64,000 bases of DNA, from NCBI GenBank assembly GCA_965206675.1, contig CBDBKL010000008.1, forward strand, positions 62,001-126,000. Reading direction: 5' to 3'. Position numbers and translations under genes: made by a program. The DNA comes from CBDBKL01 sp965206675 (lineage in GTDB: Bacteria > Bdellovibrionota > Bdellovibrionia > Bdellovibrionales > JAKFYE01). Below are positions 17,908-27,774 of the stretch, piece after piece (position 1 is the stretch's first letter; each line of letters opens with the position of its first letter). The notes under the pieces are model-generated. The model searched no databases, was not told where the DNA came from, and saw nothing but the letters and a program-made list of their open reading frames with translations.

Positions 17908-18288
17908 GGGGGGATGGAATATTTAAATAATAAAGCAAGGACAGTGCCAAGCTCTTCCAACCGAACTAGGGTTATATTCTATCTCAGATATCTTTCAAAG
18001 GTTTTAGAGGAGCAACCTGAAAAAAATTCTCACTTTAAAGCGAAATAACGCCTATAAAAAACCTATAAGTATTTGAAATTAAAGAGCTATATTAAATGCA
18101 TTTTAAATAAGCACTTGTTGCCCTAAAACGTCTCTTCAAGGGTAAAAGACCATGAAAAAAATACCCTTAAATAGGGCCCTATAGTGTAAGATATTTTCAT
18201 AAGCTTTCTTTTTCAAAAAAAAGCCCATTTTGCAGGATAAGAAGAGAATTTTTCTCTCTCTCGGGTTTTCAAATGAAATCTTTTAAAA
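17908..18288. other. Convergent intergenic region, no gene seen
   Basis: About 380 bases between the terminator and the end of the hydrolase gene. AT-rich with stops in all frames. On the minus strand it would be a long 3' untranslated region if the terminator at 17869-17907 ends that transcript. No RNA gene recognised. Confidence 0.4.
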
Positions 18289-19074
18289 TTAATTTTCCTG
18301 ATGAGATGAAAAATATGACAAAAGAAATTTTTTGACTCTCCCCTTATATTCCTGAGGAAAAGATTTTAATCCGTTCAGATGCCCGGCCTCTTTTAAAGAA
18401 AAAACCTCAATATTAAGATGTTCATGCCCTTGAAAGGCAGCTTCAATAGCAGAAATAGGGACCAACATATCCTTACAACCTCTTATAGAAAGGATGGGGA
18501 AACTTTTAGGAAAGCTTTGAAAAGCTTTATACATATCTCGTCGATGTCCCATTCCCCATAGAAAAACCAATCCTAAAGAAGCCGGTATTCTGATAAAAGG
18601 ATTTTTAATGACATATTCATGAGTTAATAAGTTCCTATTGCACTTTAGGGTTTCCAAAAAAGGACCACTATCACAAATCAATCCCTGAACCTTATTACCC
18701 GTACGTGCAATGACTTCAACAGCACAAGCTGCTGGGCCTGAAAAGGCGTAAATAATCAAAGGCCCTTTTATACAATTTAAAACATTTTCTATTTCATCGG
18801 ACCAAATATATCTCAATCCAAATTTACGATTTAAAGCGATGGGAAATTTAGTAATCCAGGTTTTTTTACTAAAGCTAAGGTCAAAAGTAACAGCATCAAA
18901 TCCCAATTCATTGACCCACTGAACATGCCTGTACATATACTTTTGAGACCCACCAAAAAAGTGTACAAACACAATAACCGGTTCAAATTTCCTTTCTTCA
19001 GAGGAATGATATTTCCCTTGGCCTGGCAAGGGTCGAATTAACTTTTCTTTTGATGAGGCCAAAGCTCTCTCCAA
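18289..19074 (-). CDS. Alpha/beta hydrolase
   Basis: 261 residues. Strand order and motifs fit the alpha/beta-hydrolase fold: VIVFVHFFGGSQ (oxyanion HG-like turn), nucleophile serine in IIYAFSGPAACA (a variant of GxSxG), acid in GCKDMLVP, and histidine in EAGHLNGL. No signal peptide is seen, so it is probably cytoplasmic; the substrate is unknown. The open frame begins 37 bases inside the end of the upstream AceE-like gene, so the two are coupled or the true start is slightly later. Confidence 0.8.
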   Translation of the reverse strand: MERALASSKEKLIRPLPGQGKYHSSEERKFEPVIVFVHFFGGSQKYMYRHVQWVNELGFDAVTFDLSFSKKTWITKFPIALNRKFGLRYIWSDEIENVLNCIKGPLIIYAFSGPAACAVEVIARTGNKVQGLICDSGPFLETLKCNRNLLTHEYVIKNPFIRIPASLGLVFLWGMGHRRDMYKAFQSFPKSFPILSIRGCKDMLVPISAIEAAFQGHEHLNIEVFSLKEAGHLNGLKSFPQEYKGRVKKFLLSYFSSHQEN

Positions 19075-21770
19075 GAATTTATATTTTCATTTTTATCCAC
19101 ATCTTGAATAATAGAAGAGCTAACACTCACATTTTCCAACGCTGTTTCTGATAGAACTTTACCGGAAGCCTCTACAATACTTTCTGCATCAATCCCGTGG
19201 AACTTAAAGATATCATTGGGGCGACCACATTTAGAGTGTCGTCTCACAGCTAATGCCTCTTGTTTCACTCCAATGATGGAACCAATATTATCTAGAAGCC
19301 CTGGCTCTCCATCATGTACACTGACAATAGGAACACGACACCCTGAAAGCGTACGCACTTCAGCAACATGAAGATCACTCTTAGTCTTTAAATGAAGAGT
19401 TCCATTAATACTTAGATTTTCCCTTAAGTGATGATAATTATTTTTATGAGCTAAATTCCCAAGCAATAAATCCGGACTCGTTACAATGATAACATTAGCA
19501 TAAATACCTTGCTTCAATAACATGTCAGAGGCTTTAAGAGCTTCTGTACCCAGGGTACCCATTGCAAATATAGTAATAACATTATCTCCAGGCTCATAAC
19601 CCTCAAATCCACGATAATCTAAAAGGTAGTAAGCTCCATTTAAAACATCATTTCTAATTTCTTTTAAAATATCTTTATCTGTCCAAGACTCAAAACACTT
19701 TTGTGTTTTCAATCGTTTTAAAAACTCTTTTTCATCCACCCCGCGTGTAGACCCTCGAATATAAACACCTGTACGTTCTTCATTATCACATGTCATATGC
19801 TTTTTCAGAGCATCACAGAAAATCCAATCCAGCTCTTGGCAAAAATACGGTTCCCATACAATTTGATTGGGAATTTGAAAATCAGACTTCCAACCATGTT
19901 GCGCCCCCTCGGGTGACAAAGACACTCCAGACGGTGTTCCACCTAAAATAAAGCTAGAGTTCCAATACAAATTATAAAAATACTGATCATGTGCTCTCTT
20001 CACAAAAAAATCGTAAACCGTCATAAGGGGAATAAGAGGTATCCCCAACACATCTCGCATACGACCAAAAGATCCCATACACGACATGACATTACCTTCT
20101 GCAATTTCAAAGCGCAAAAATCGATCTGATATCTCTTCCCCGGGAACAAGATCTGGCACTTTTACATCTTTGACATCAAACTCAGATTCATAATCATCAG
20201 TTTCTAAAGCTCCAAAAACTTTCCCATCCATTGCTGGATTCAGATTGGTTGATGTTCCCACATCAGGAGCCATAGAGACTAACAGCTCTGCTGGCAACTT
20301 TATTGCTTTTTCATCATCCGTTAAGGGTCTTTGCTTTTCTTTCAGTTCTTTTTCAGGTGTATTGGAAATACGAGTTAATTTTGCTGTTAACTGCCCCAAC
20401 ATCCACTGAGTGTGGGGATAACTCACCATTTTAAGATTAATACCTAGAGAATCTGGAAAAGAGGAAAGCTGAAACTTTTGAATATTTTTTTCTTTTAAAT
20501 TCTTTTGTCCCTGTATTTGAGTCAGTAATTGTTTATGACGGACGGCTAAAAACTTTCCTTCTTTAGAGCTTTCATCAAACTTTCCAAAGGGCTGATTAAG
20601 CCCTTCGACTTTCATCAAAGCATCAACTTCTTTTTTTGAAATCAGACCTGAGTGGTTACCCGCAGCTGCTGCATTGCTAATGCCCCAACCTTTAATTGTG
20701 TGTGCGATCACCAAACATGGACGCTCCTTTTCTGCTTTGCTTTTCTCAAGGGCATTTACAAGGACATGAATATCATGTCCTCCCAAATCATGAAGAGCCT
20801 CTTTAAATTCATCAGACTTCACATTTTCTAGGAATGGTTTTAAATGGGAATAGTTTTTTAACACTTCTTCTTTTAAACTCTCAGAGTCAGAGATTAAAAG
20901 ATAGGATTGAAATTCAAAATCTTCTAATTCATCTTCTAAAAATGTCTTAAATAAAGAGCCATTTGGTTTTTGAAAAAGAGTTTCTCTTTTCCGGCCATGC
21001 TGAACTTGAATAACATCCCAACCATTAGCCCTAGCTGTTCTCTCTAACCTCAGAGCATCTGTACCTCTCATGATTTTTTTATTTGTAATGCGATGGCCAT
21101 CTAAGCTCTGACGGTTATAATCAACAATCCAAGTTAAGCTTCCCAATTGTCTTTCAGCAAAATCAGGAAGAGCTTCATAAAGCGACCCCTCTCTAAACTC
21201 TGAATCTCCAATCAGAGCCCAGAAATGTGCTCCTTCTGGAACTTCATATCCATGCTCCTGTGCAAAACGATAAGCCAGTGCCATATAGCCTGCATTAACG
21301 GGGGGAATACCTACTGTTCCCGATGGAAAAAAGTTATGGTGATCGGGATCATAACTGGAATGGTATGATTGAAATACAGGCTCTCCATTTTGTGAAAACT
21401 TTCTCAGACCATACATGGCTGTCTCTTGGTCTTTTTGAGAAAGAGGTTTTAGATCTTTATCTAATAAAAGGTTTAAGAGGTAATTCAAAGAGTGATCGGC
21501 TGGGGAAGCATGTGGTTTAACAGCGATATGATCAAAACCTGATTTTACAACTAAATGTAAGGCACTAAGAATAGATAGCGCACTTGTGGAAGCTGCCGGA
21601 TGTCCACCCACTTTAGGATCACCTTTTTGTTTATCATCTCGAGTGTTAGCTTCATAGATCATTCTGACAATCAAGTACTTTGCCCTTTGTATGATAGAGG
21701 AAAGAACTGATTCATCGATTTTGACTGCCGATGTTTCTTTTTGAATTCTTTTATCTGCTTTTTGTGCCAT
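19038..21770 (-). CDS. Thiamine-diphosphate enzyme, AceE/transketolase-like
   Basis: 910 residues, close to the ~890 of homodimeric pyruvate dehydrogenase E1 (AceE). It has GGHPAASTSAL (about 55-65), the ThDP motif starting GDSEFREGSLYEA (188-200) and ending at Asn219 in IVDYNRQSLDG, and the HTIKGWG segment typical of E1 and transketolase. The likely reaction is thiamine-dependent decarboxylation of a 2-oxo acid, most simply pyruvate. No E2 or E3 gene is nearby, and the GDSE motif differs from the GDGE of classical AceE, so the substrate is uncertain. It overlaps the hydrolase gene downstream. Confidence 0.8.
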   Translation of the reverse strand: MAQKADKRIQKETSAVKIDESVLSSIIQRAKYLIVRMIYEANTRDDKQKGDPKVGGHPAASTSALSILSALHLVVKSGFDHIAVKPHASPADHSLNYLLNLLLDKDLKPLSQKDQETAMYGLRKFSQNGEPVFQSYHSSYDPDHHNFFPSGTVGIPPVNAGYMALAYRFAQEHGYEVPEGAHFWALIGDSEFREGSLYEALPDFAERQLGSLTWIVDYNRQSLDGHRITNKKIMRGTDALRLERTARANGWDVIQVQHGRKRETLFQKPNGSLFKTFLEDELEDFEFQSYLLISDSESLKEEVLKNYSHLKPFLENVKSDEFKEALHDLGGHDIHVLVNALEKSKAEKERPCLVIAHTIKGWGISNAAAAGNHSGLISKKEVDALMKVEGLNQPFGKFDESSKEGKFLAVRHKQLLTQIQGQKNLKEKNIQKFQLSSFPDSLGINLKMVSYPHTQWMLGQLTAKLTRISNTPEKELKEKQRPLTDDEKAIKLPAELLVSMAPDVGTSTNLNPAMDGKVFGALETDDYESEFDVKDVKVPDLVPGEEISDRFLRFEIAEGNVMSCMGSFGRMRDVLGIPLIPLMTVYDFFVKRAHDQYFYNLYWNSSFILGGTPSGVSLSPEGAQHGWKSDFQIPNQIVWEPYFCQELDWIFCDALKKHMTCDNEERTGVYIRGSTRGVDEKEFLKRLKTQKCFESWTDKDILKEIRNDVLNGAYYLLDYRGFEGYEPGDNVITIFAMGTLGTEALKASDMLLKQGIYANVIIVTSPDLLLGNLAHKNNYHHLRENLSINGTLHLKTKSDLHVAEVRTLSGCRVPIVSVHDGEPGLLDNIGSIIGVKQEALAVRRHSKCGRPNDIFKFHGIDAESIVEASGKVLSETALENVSVSSSIIQDVDKNENINSWRELWPHQKKS

Positions 21771-22005
21771 TTACCTCAAACCCCTATTTCTTATTTTTCG
21801 GATTTTTATAACTTTATCTTAAGAGTTCATCTGTTTCTCAAAATGAAAACATATAAAAAAATCTACACTTAAATGAAGACAACAAACATAAACGATTTCT
21901 ACAAGAAAACCATTGATTTTTCTTCCTAAAGTACCCTTTGCACTTCAAGAGCAAAGCTCTAAAGTTGGAAAAGTTCTCAATTTATAAGATCTTCAATGTT
22001 CGAAA

Positions 22006-22030
22006 TAAGATTTTCAAATTGAAAATCTTA
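22006..22030 (-). terminator. Palindrome overlapping the stop codon of the ankyrin pseudogene
   Basis: A perfect 12-bp inverted repeat with a one-base centre (TAAGATTTTCAA / TTGAAAATCTTA). The minus-strand stop codon TAA is its first three bases. It is AT-rich with a short T-run upstream rather than after it, so terminator function is only plausible. Confidence 0.45.
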
Positions 22031-23087
22031 AAAACCACAGGCTGCTTTTAATTTTTCAAGGACCGGTCTTCTCTTTGCGATTAACTCTCTCTCTTCGGTT
22101 GACCTTCTATTTTCTAAAAAACTTAAAATTTCATCAACTTCAAGGTCGCTCTTTAACTTTCTTGCCACATCTAAAATTGTCTGACCCTCATTGTTTACGG
22201 CTTCTATATTAGCTCCTAATTCATCAACAAGAGCTTTTAGAATTGTCGGTCTCTTGTCCGCTGTGGCTGCAAATATAGCTGTCCTGCCCTTATTATCTCT
22301 GGCTTCTATATCAGCTCCTAACTCACTAACGAGAACTCTTACACCCTTTGTTAGGTCTCTGTCTGTAGGCCGCCTAAGAGGATATATTGTTCCTCTGAAT
22401 CTCATTGCTACCGAATCTGGACCAGTATCAGAAATAAAAACTCCGCTAGTCTGCGTGTATGGAAAATTACGTGCGGCATCAAATAAGGCTGTCCGACCCT
22501 CATTGTCTCTGGCATCCACTTCAGCCTTTAATTCATCAACAAGATATTTTAAAGCGACCGTTTGGATCCCAAGTTGCAGCCAGATGTACCGATGCCAACC
22601 CCCCTTCTGTTTCGATGACTCCTACATTAGCTTTTAGTTTATCAGCCGGTATTTTTAAAGTGTCCGCCATATCCTCCGCAGGTACGAAAACCTTGATGGT
22701 TCTAGCCTCTACATTAGCTCCTAATTCATTAACTAAAACTCCTAGAGCCTCTATCTGGCTATTGACTGTAGCCAGATGTATAGCCGCCCATCCCCAAGAA
22801 CTTCTGGCTTCTACATTAGCTCCCCATTCATTAACTAGAACTCTTAAAGCTTCTATTCGACCATTTGCTGCAGCATAATGTATCGCTCTCCACCCTCTTT
22901 TTTTATCTATTGCCTCCACATCAACCCCTGCCTCATAAAGTTCTCTGAGCGTTTTAACATCACCTCTCTCTGCAGCGTTAAAAAAAGCTTCTTCCATTTC
23001 TAAAGTCGATTCAGCTAAAACTTGATGGCAAAAAGTAACTGCAAAAATAAATCCCACAAAAGATATTTTTTTATAAAATGCTCTCAC
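22028..23087 (-). pseudogene. Frameshifted exported ankyrin-repeat gene
   Basis: The 5' part (23087 to about 22570) encodes a signal peptide (SFVGFIFAVTFCHQVLAES) and ankyrin repeats, then stops after HLAATWDPNGRFKISC. The downstream part (about 22570 to 22028) continues in another frame as GIQTVALKYLVDELKAEVDARD. Removing one base near 22568-22573 joins them as HLAATGIQTVALKYLVDEL, which matches the spacing of the neighbouring repeat HLATVNSQIEALGVLVNEL exactly, so a one-base insertion is the likely lesion. The restored protein would have about 350 residues and end ACGF. The signal peptide is closely related to those at 31498 and 35211. Confidence 0.85.
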
Positions 23088-23344
23088 TTTTAAAGCTCCC
23101 TACTTTACTGTTTCCTTCTAACCGCTCTCTTTGTTCACAGAAGGGATACAACAATCACCCCCCTAACTGTCACGTGTTATAATCTCTAAATTTCAAAATG
23201 AGTCGATATAGATAAATATCACAAAATAAATAGGGAAAATTTACAATTGAAAGTGTAAAGACATTTCGTTGTTTCTCTCAAGAAAACAAACTTAAGCTGT
23301 TTAGCTTACTTTTATATATGAAAATCTTAATTTAATTATGGAAA

Positions 23345-23383
23345 TAAAAAAACAACTACGACCAGAAATCTGATCGTAGTTGT
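23345..23383 (-). terminator. Intrinsic terminator
   Basis: Stem ACAACTACGA (23352-23361) with TCGTAGTTGT (23374-23383), 10 bp. On the minus strand it is followed by seven T residues. It lies about 40 bases downstream of the minus-strand gene ending at 23422 and clearly belongs to it. Confidence 0.88.
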
Positions 23384-23421
23384 GAGGAATTTAAAAATAA
23401 ATAGAAGTGGTAAATGCAACC

Positions 23422-24060
23422 TTAGAGAACTGGATTCACATCAGCTGATGTATCAGCAATATTTGTACGAGATTTTTTCTCTGCTTTATTTAACCTCTTC
23501 AAAGCCTTACGAGCCAATTTTGAAGGCGAAATCACCTTATTCATTGCCAAGCGTGTATAAGTTCTTGTCCTTCTATCCAACTTAATCTTTGCCTTGGCAA
23601 TAATCTCTAATATTTCTTTAAACTTTCCAGAATAACCTTCTACTTCAGCAATAAGATTTTCTAAAATAAGCAAGTAAGTTGTTTTCTTCACTTGTGGAAG
23701 ATTTCTTACGCTTAACATAAGCATAGACTCTTCAACTAAAGATCGCAGAGCCAGAAGGAATGAAGCCTCATTCGTTTGACTTTGGATATCGTTGAACAAT
23801 GTCATACGCTTACCGTTATTATCTCTCTTAGCAAAGAGGATACGAAGAGCATTCTGAGCTCGATATGCAGCAAGATCACTGGCTGAACGACTTTTCCTGC
23901 GAAGCTCTCTTTGTATCAAAGCCTCCATCTCTTCATACTCTTTTAGATCCACAGCTTTAAATGTATATCTAAGCTGTGCACTATAAGCATTTTGCGAAAC
24001 AATATTTATAGAGAAAATACTTATTAATACACCGATAACAATTTTTGTTGCTTGTGCCAT
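23422..24060 (-). CDS. Exported helical protein of unknown function
   Basis: 212 residues. TAGGAG lies about nine bases before the ATG. A signal peptide (residues 1-28, ending AYSA) precedes a mostly helical, basic protein with EEMEALIQRELRRKSRS and a lysine-rich C-terminus. I do not recognise the family. It has its own terminator at 23345-23383 and is probably monocistronic. Confidence 0.7.
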   Translation of the reverse strand: MAQATKIVIGVLISIFSINIVSQNAYSAQLRYTFKAVDLKEYEEMEALIQRELRRKSRSASDLAAYRAQNALRILFAKRDNNGKRMTLFNDIQSQTNEASFLLALRSLVEESMLMLSVRNLPQVKKTTYLLILENLIAEVEGYSGKFKEILEIIAKAKIKLDRRTRTYTRLAMNKVISPSKLARKALKRLNKAEKKSRTNIADTSADVNPVL

Positions 24061-24239
24061 AATACGTCACTCCTATTTTGGTTTCTCTTACTCTGGAGAC
24101 CTTTAAACCCCGTTTATTTTGTTCTGAGGCCAATATCTCCAACTTACAAATATATATAAGCAACAGGAGTGCCACGTTTTTATATCATCTAAAGACTTTT
24201 AGTGAATCATTATTTAAAAGGAATAAAGATATCCTTAGG

Positions 24240-24276
24240 ACTGTCGAAAAAGTGTCGTCTACTTCGTTACAATTAT
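24240..24276. repeat. Fragment of the fold-back repeat family
   Basis: The sequence CTGTCGAAAAAGTGTCGTC then TACTTCGTTACAA matches the reverse complement of the right end of fold-back element A (6490-6526; compare GTTGAAAATATGTCATC and TACTTTGTTGCAA). Only this end is present, just beyond the 3' end of trmJ. Confidence 0.6.
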
Positions 24277-24286
24277 ATATAGGCTA

Positions 24287-25030
24287 TTATTTTTCAATAA
24301 GGTTATCTTTGCTTTGAGACAAAAGCCTTTTGGACTTCTGAAGAACGGAATGAAATATCTCTAATTCATAATCCGTGGGTGTACCTCTTAGTATCATTTC
24401 TGCTAAAACTGAATAAATTGTTTTTCGATCTTTTGTAATCTCATAACCCATTTCTCTTAAAACACCTTTTAATGCTTCTTTAGGAAAGTTAAGAGCCTTT
24501 ATGTCTGGTTCATCATGACATTCTATATCTTTTATATTCTTTTGAAAAAAATCTCTCTGAAGAAGATAGGCTGCAAGAAGAACAGCCTGTGATAAATTTA
24601 AGCTTTTAAACTCTCCATAAGTTGGAAGAGAACAACGGTAGTTCATCATTTCCAGGTCATCAGCACTTAAACCGCTCCTTTCATTACCAAAAAATAAGTA
24701 AATAGGCTTACCCTTCCAGTCTTCTGTATACTCATTCAGTACACTTTCAAAACTAAAAACCTTCCTTCGACGACCTTCTCGTCTTGTAAAACCAATACGT
24801 ATACCCGCTCCCTCTTCTTTAAAAAAACTTTCAAGGCTACTGTAATGCTTTAATTTACAAAGTTCTTCAGCTAACCCCGCCGCTCCCTCTCTTGTCCTCC
24901 GATCATAAAAACCATGATGATTTACAAGAATTAAGCGATCATACCCCATGTTTTTAATAGCTCTATAGCTAGCTCCAATATTATAGCCATACTGAGGCTC
25001 CACAAGAACAAATGTAACTTCTTTATTCAT
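24287..25030 (-). CDS. trmJ: tRNA/rRNA 2'-O-methyltransferase, TrmJ/SpoU family
   Basis: 247 residues, the usual length for TrmJ. The N-terminus FVLVEPQYGYNIGASYRAIKNMG is motif 1 of the SpoU (SPOUT) family, and motifs 2 and 3 appear as IYLFFGNERSGLS and LPTYGEFKSLNLSQAV. TrmJ methylates the 2'-OH of tRNA position 32 using S-adenosylmethionine. The start overlaps the end of the aromatic amino acid hydroxylase gene by four bases (ATGA). Sub-family assignment rests on length and motif wording. Confidence 0.85.
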   Translation of the reverse strand: MNKEVTFVLVEPQYGYNIGASYRAIKNMGYDRLILVNHHGFYDRRTREGAAGLAEELCKLKHYSSLESFFKEEGAGIRIGFTRREGRRRKVFSFESVLNEYTEDWKGKPIYLFFGNERSGLSADDLEMMNYRCSLPTYGEFKSLNLSQAVLLAAYLLQRDFFQKNIKDIECHDEPDIKALNFPKEALKGVLREMGYEITKDRKTIYSVLAEMILRGTPTDYELEIFHSVLQKSKRLLSQSKDNLIEK

Positions 25031-26760
25031 ATTTCTCCCACAAGTTGAAGTCCTCTTTGAATTAAGTACTTCACTTCAGGATCATCCACATTGTAATCAA
25101 GAAGTTCACCTTTAAGACTTGATGTCCACTGAGGCTGTGGATCACATTGCAAACAGAGTTCATAAATTTCCAATTTTAATAACCAGTCATTCGTATGATT
25201 TTTTTTAAGTTCATTTAATATACTTTCCATTTTCTTAATATCATACTGATGGGTTTTTCTCTGTTCTCTTATATCTTGATAAAGACTCATTAAATGTTTC
25301 TCTGCTTCTGTATAATGTTTTTGAGGAACTCTCTTTGCTTCAAAATCTTCTTCAATTATCCCGTAGGCGTTGCGATCTGCTGGTCCACGAAAAACACCGG
25401 GAACTGAAGAGCCAAAAACAAAATCATACTCCCCCCACTCAGGAGCAAAAAGCACTTCATCGTCAAGAGTCACTTGGCAATCTTTTAAAGTTGCTAAAAG
25501 AGGTTTATTATCTATAAAATCAAGACTTTTAACAGTACCACAAATACAAACGCCAGATGCATACTTCAGATCAATGCGGTGATTTTCTATAAAATTTAAA
25601 GATTCTAATTCACTAAGTGTCATTTCTGAAAGACAAACTTTTTTTCCTTCTAAATAACCAAGTGGAGCACCAAAACCTTCAAAATGTCTATTTGTTCCAT
25701 GGTTTGTGAGTTGTACACCTTTATAAGATAATTGGCAGGGACCTTCAAAGTGAAGGTAAATCGCCTTTCCCTCATTGCTTTTCCTTACACGAGAAAGGAG
25801 TCCACTGATTTGCAGATTGGAATTGAGTTCAACCGTATTAATTGTTTTTGCAATGACTACTTTTTCCAGAGACTCTTCACCCCCACGCTTAAAAGCCATA
25901 GTTTCTGCCACTTCATGAAGTACTTTTGTCAATTCATCAAAAGACGAAGTCACAAAAAGCTGAGGCTGTGGTTCAGTAATATCATAACTGAAATCAACAC
26001 AACTCTTAGAGAAAGGTATTTTTTGAGTTGTATCCTCTAAAGCCGTACGACTTTCTCCAACTGATGATAGAAGACCCGCCCCGTAAATCTTAGGACTGTT
26101 TATATCACCAATAAGACCATATTCAGCCGTCCACCAATTCATACGAGCCAGAATAGCCGCTTCAGACACTCCCTGAGAATTTTTGATGGCCCTATCTAAA
26201 TTCTGTTCGGCCCTTTTATTATCCTCCGGAGTTGATTCAGGATATTCCTTAATATCTGAGAGTTCACGTATAGCTTTGTAAATATCAAGATCCGTTTTAT
26301 ACATGATAGCCTTACTAGCAATCTCAGCGTACTGTTTTAAATAATTTGAAAAACTGGAATTAATCAATAGCGGTGCATGTCCAGCCGCTTCGTGAATAAT
26401 ATCTGGAGCTGGAGTATACGCTAAGTGTTCTAACGTGCGCATATCTGAAGCAATGGGTAGTAAACTTAAAGATTGTAATTCCATAAACACTGCAGGGGGA
26501 ATAAATCCACTAACAGGAACCGCTCTCCATCCAAATCTTGAAAGTTTCTGACTGATATCCTTAATTTGGGGAATCTCATCTGTTGTAATACCCGTGTTCT
26601 CTAGCCCCTCTAGATAACTCTCATGTGCATTTTTAGAAAGATAGCTTTTCAAAAGTCTAAGAATAAACCTCCATGTAGCATGTTCAATAGAGGTGTATTT
26701 AATATCCTTGTCATCGACAATATACTTTTTTAAATGACTTGGTAAATCCAATGCTTTCAT
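25027..26760 (-). CDS. Aromatic amino acid hydroxylase (phenylalanine 4-monooxygenase-like), long form
   Basis: 577 residues, about twice the length of classical bacterial PhhA. The catalytic domain is near the N-terminus: iron ligands His123 and His128 in DIIHEAAGHAP and Glu213 in NWWTAEYGLIG. These are the 2-His-1-Glu triad of pterin-dependent hydroxylases. A beta-rich C-terminal half of unknown role follows (YLHFEGPCQLSYKGVQL, then YDFVFGSSVPGVFRGPADR). It likely turns phenylalanine into tyrosine. It is third in a minus-strand operon after the ATP-grasp-like protein and HldD and is coupled to trmJ. Confidence 0.88.
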   Translation of the reverse strand: MKALDLPSHLKKYIVDDKDIKYTSIEHATWRFILRLLKSYLSKNAHESYLEGLENTGITTDEIPQIKDISQKLSRFGWRAVPVSGFIPPAVFMELQSLSLLPIASDMRTLEHLAYTPAPDIIHEAAGHAPLLINSSFSNYLKQYAEIASKAIMYKTDLDIYKAIRELSDIKEYPESTPEDNKRAEQNLDRAIKNSQGVSEAAILARMNWWTAEYGLIGDINSPKIYGAGLLSSVGESRTALEDTTQKIPFSKSCVDFSYDITEPQPQLFVTSSFDELTKVLHEVAETMAFKRGGEESLEKVVIAKTINTVELNSNLQISGLLSRVRKSNEGKAIYLHFEGPCQLSYKGVQLTNHGTNRHFEGFGAPLGYLEGKKVCLSEMTLSELESLNFIENHRIDLKYASGVCICGTVKSLDFIDNKPLLATLKDCQVTLDDEVLFAPEWGEYDFVFGSSVPGVFRGPADRNAYGIIEEDFEAKRVPQKHYTEAEKHLMSLYQDIREQRKTHQYDIKKMESILNELKKNHTNDWLLKLEIYELCLQCDPQPQWTSSLKGELLDYNVDDPEVKYLIQRGLQLVGEI

Positions 26761-26814
26761 TACCTGTCTACCCCCACTCCTCTCTTATAAGTAGATAGTC
26801 TTTATAAAATTATA

Positions 26815-27762
26815 TCACAGATACATATCTTCTTTTTTTAAATGATTTAAAATATAGTCCTTAATCCCTTTTTCCAAAGGCCACTGTGGCGAACTCTGAG
26901 AAGAAAACTTTGTCATTTCAGCCTTAGTGTATGATTGATAATGTTTTTTAATATCAGAAGGCATATCGATCCATTCAATGTTAAGATCTACCCCTTCCAC
27001 ATCAAAAACAATCTGAGCTAGCTCATTCCATGTTCTAGATTGACCAAAGCCCATGTTAAAAATGCCATTGATTTCAGATTTGTTAAATAGCTCCAGCATC
27101 CAGCGAGTCACTTCTTTAATGTAAATAAAATCTCGACTTTGCTCTCCATCTTTATATTTCGAATCATGAGATTTAAACAATTTTAAAGGTTGCCCCTTAT
27201 TAATCTGCAAATGAGCTTTATAAATGAGACTAGCACTATCCCCATTATGATACTCATTAGGTCCATAGACATTAAAAAGTCGCAAACCCACCCACTGAGG
27301 TGGTACTTTTGATTGCTTAACCACCCACCTATCCATCATAACTTTGGAAAGGCCATATAAACTTAAGGGTTTTAATTTTTCACTATCTATTTCGTCACTA
27401 TAGCCCTGTTCTCCAGCCCCATAAACTGCAGAACTGCTCGCATAAAAAAAGCGAACATTGTGTTTAGCACATTTTATAAAAAGATTTTGAGTGTAATCTA
27501 AATTCACTTCCTTTAAATAATCCCAATCTGTCTCTCCCGTTAATGTGCAGGCTCCCATATGATAAATGGCTTCAATTTTCTCAAAATCCGCATTTTCTAT
27601 AAACTCTTTGTGATGGACATACAATTCATAGCGACGCTTTTTTAAATTAACCGTAGGATATCTATCAATATCAACAACAACAATATCCTCTCGTCCGGAT
27701 TGATTAAATTCCCAGACCAGCGCACTTCCAATAAAACCATTTGCCCCTGTGATAACTATCAT
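26815..27762 (-). CDS. hldD: ADP-L-glycero-D-manno-heptose 6-epimerase
   Basis: 315 residues, matching HldD/RfaD. Extended short-chain dehydrogenase features: NAD(P)-binding GANGFIG at 7-13, SSSAVYG, the catalytic YGLSK, and LRLFNVYGPNEYHNGDSASL. The heptose-epimerase signature HMGACTLTGETDWDY is also present. The enzyme makes the heptose precursor of the LPS inner core, which argues for a Gram-negative with LPS. It starts 12 bases after the ATP-grasp-like gene ends. Confidence 0.9.
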   Translation of the reverse strand: MIVITGANGFIGSALVWEFNQSGREDIVVVDIDRYPTVNLKKRRYELYVHHKEFIENADFEKIEAIYHMGACTLTGETDWDYLKEVNLDYTQNLFIKCAKHNVRFFYASSSAVYGAGEQGYSDEIDSEKLKPLSLYGLSKVMMDRWVVKQSKVPPQWVGLRLFNVYGPNEYHNGDSASLIYKAHLQINKGQPLKLFKSHDSKYKDGEQSRDFIYIKEVTRWMLELFNKSEINGIFNMGFGQSRTWNELAQIVFDVEGVDLNIEWIDMPSDIKKHYQSYTKAEMTKFSSQSSPQWPLEKGIKDYILNHLKKEDMYL

Positions 27763-27774
27763 AAATGAAACTCT

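Noticed and set aside
22191..22878. Plus-strand open frames opposite the ankyrin pseudogene
   Set aside because: They are the shadow of ankyrin codons and show repeated Ala/Ser/Pro wording typical of antisense frames.
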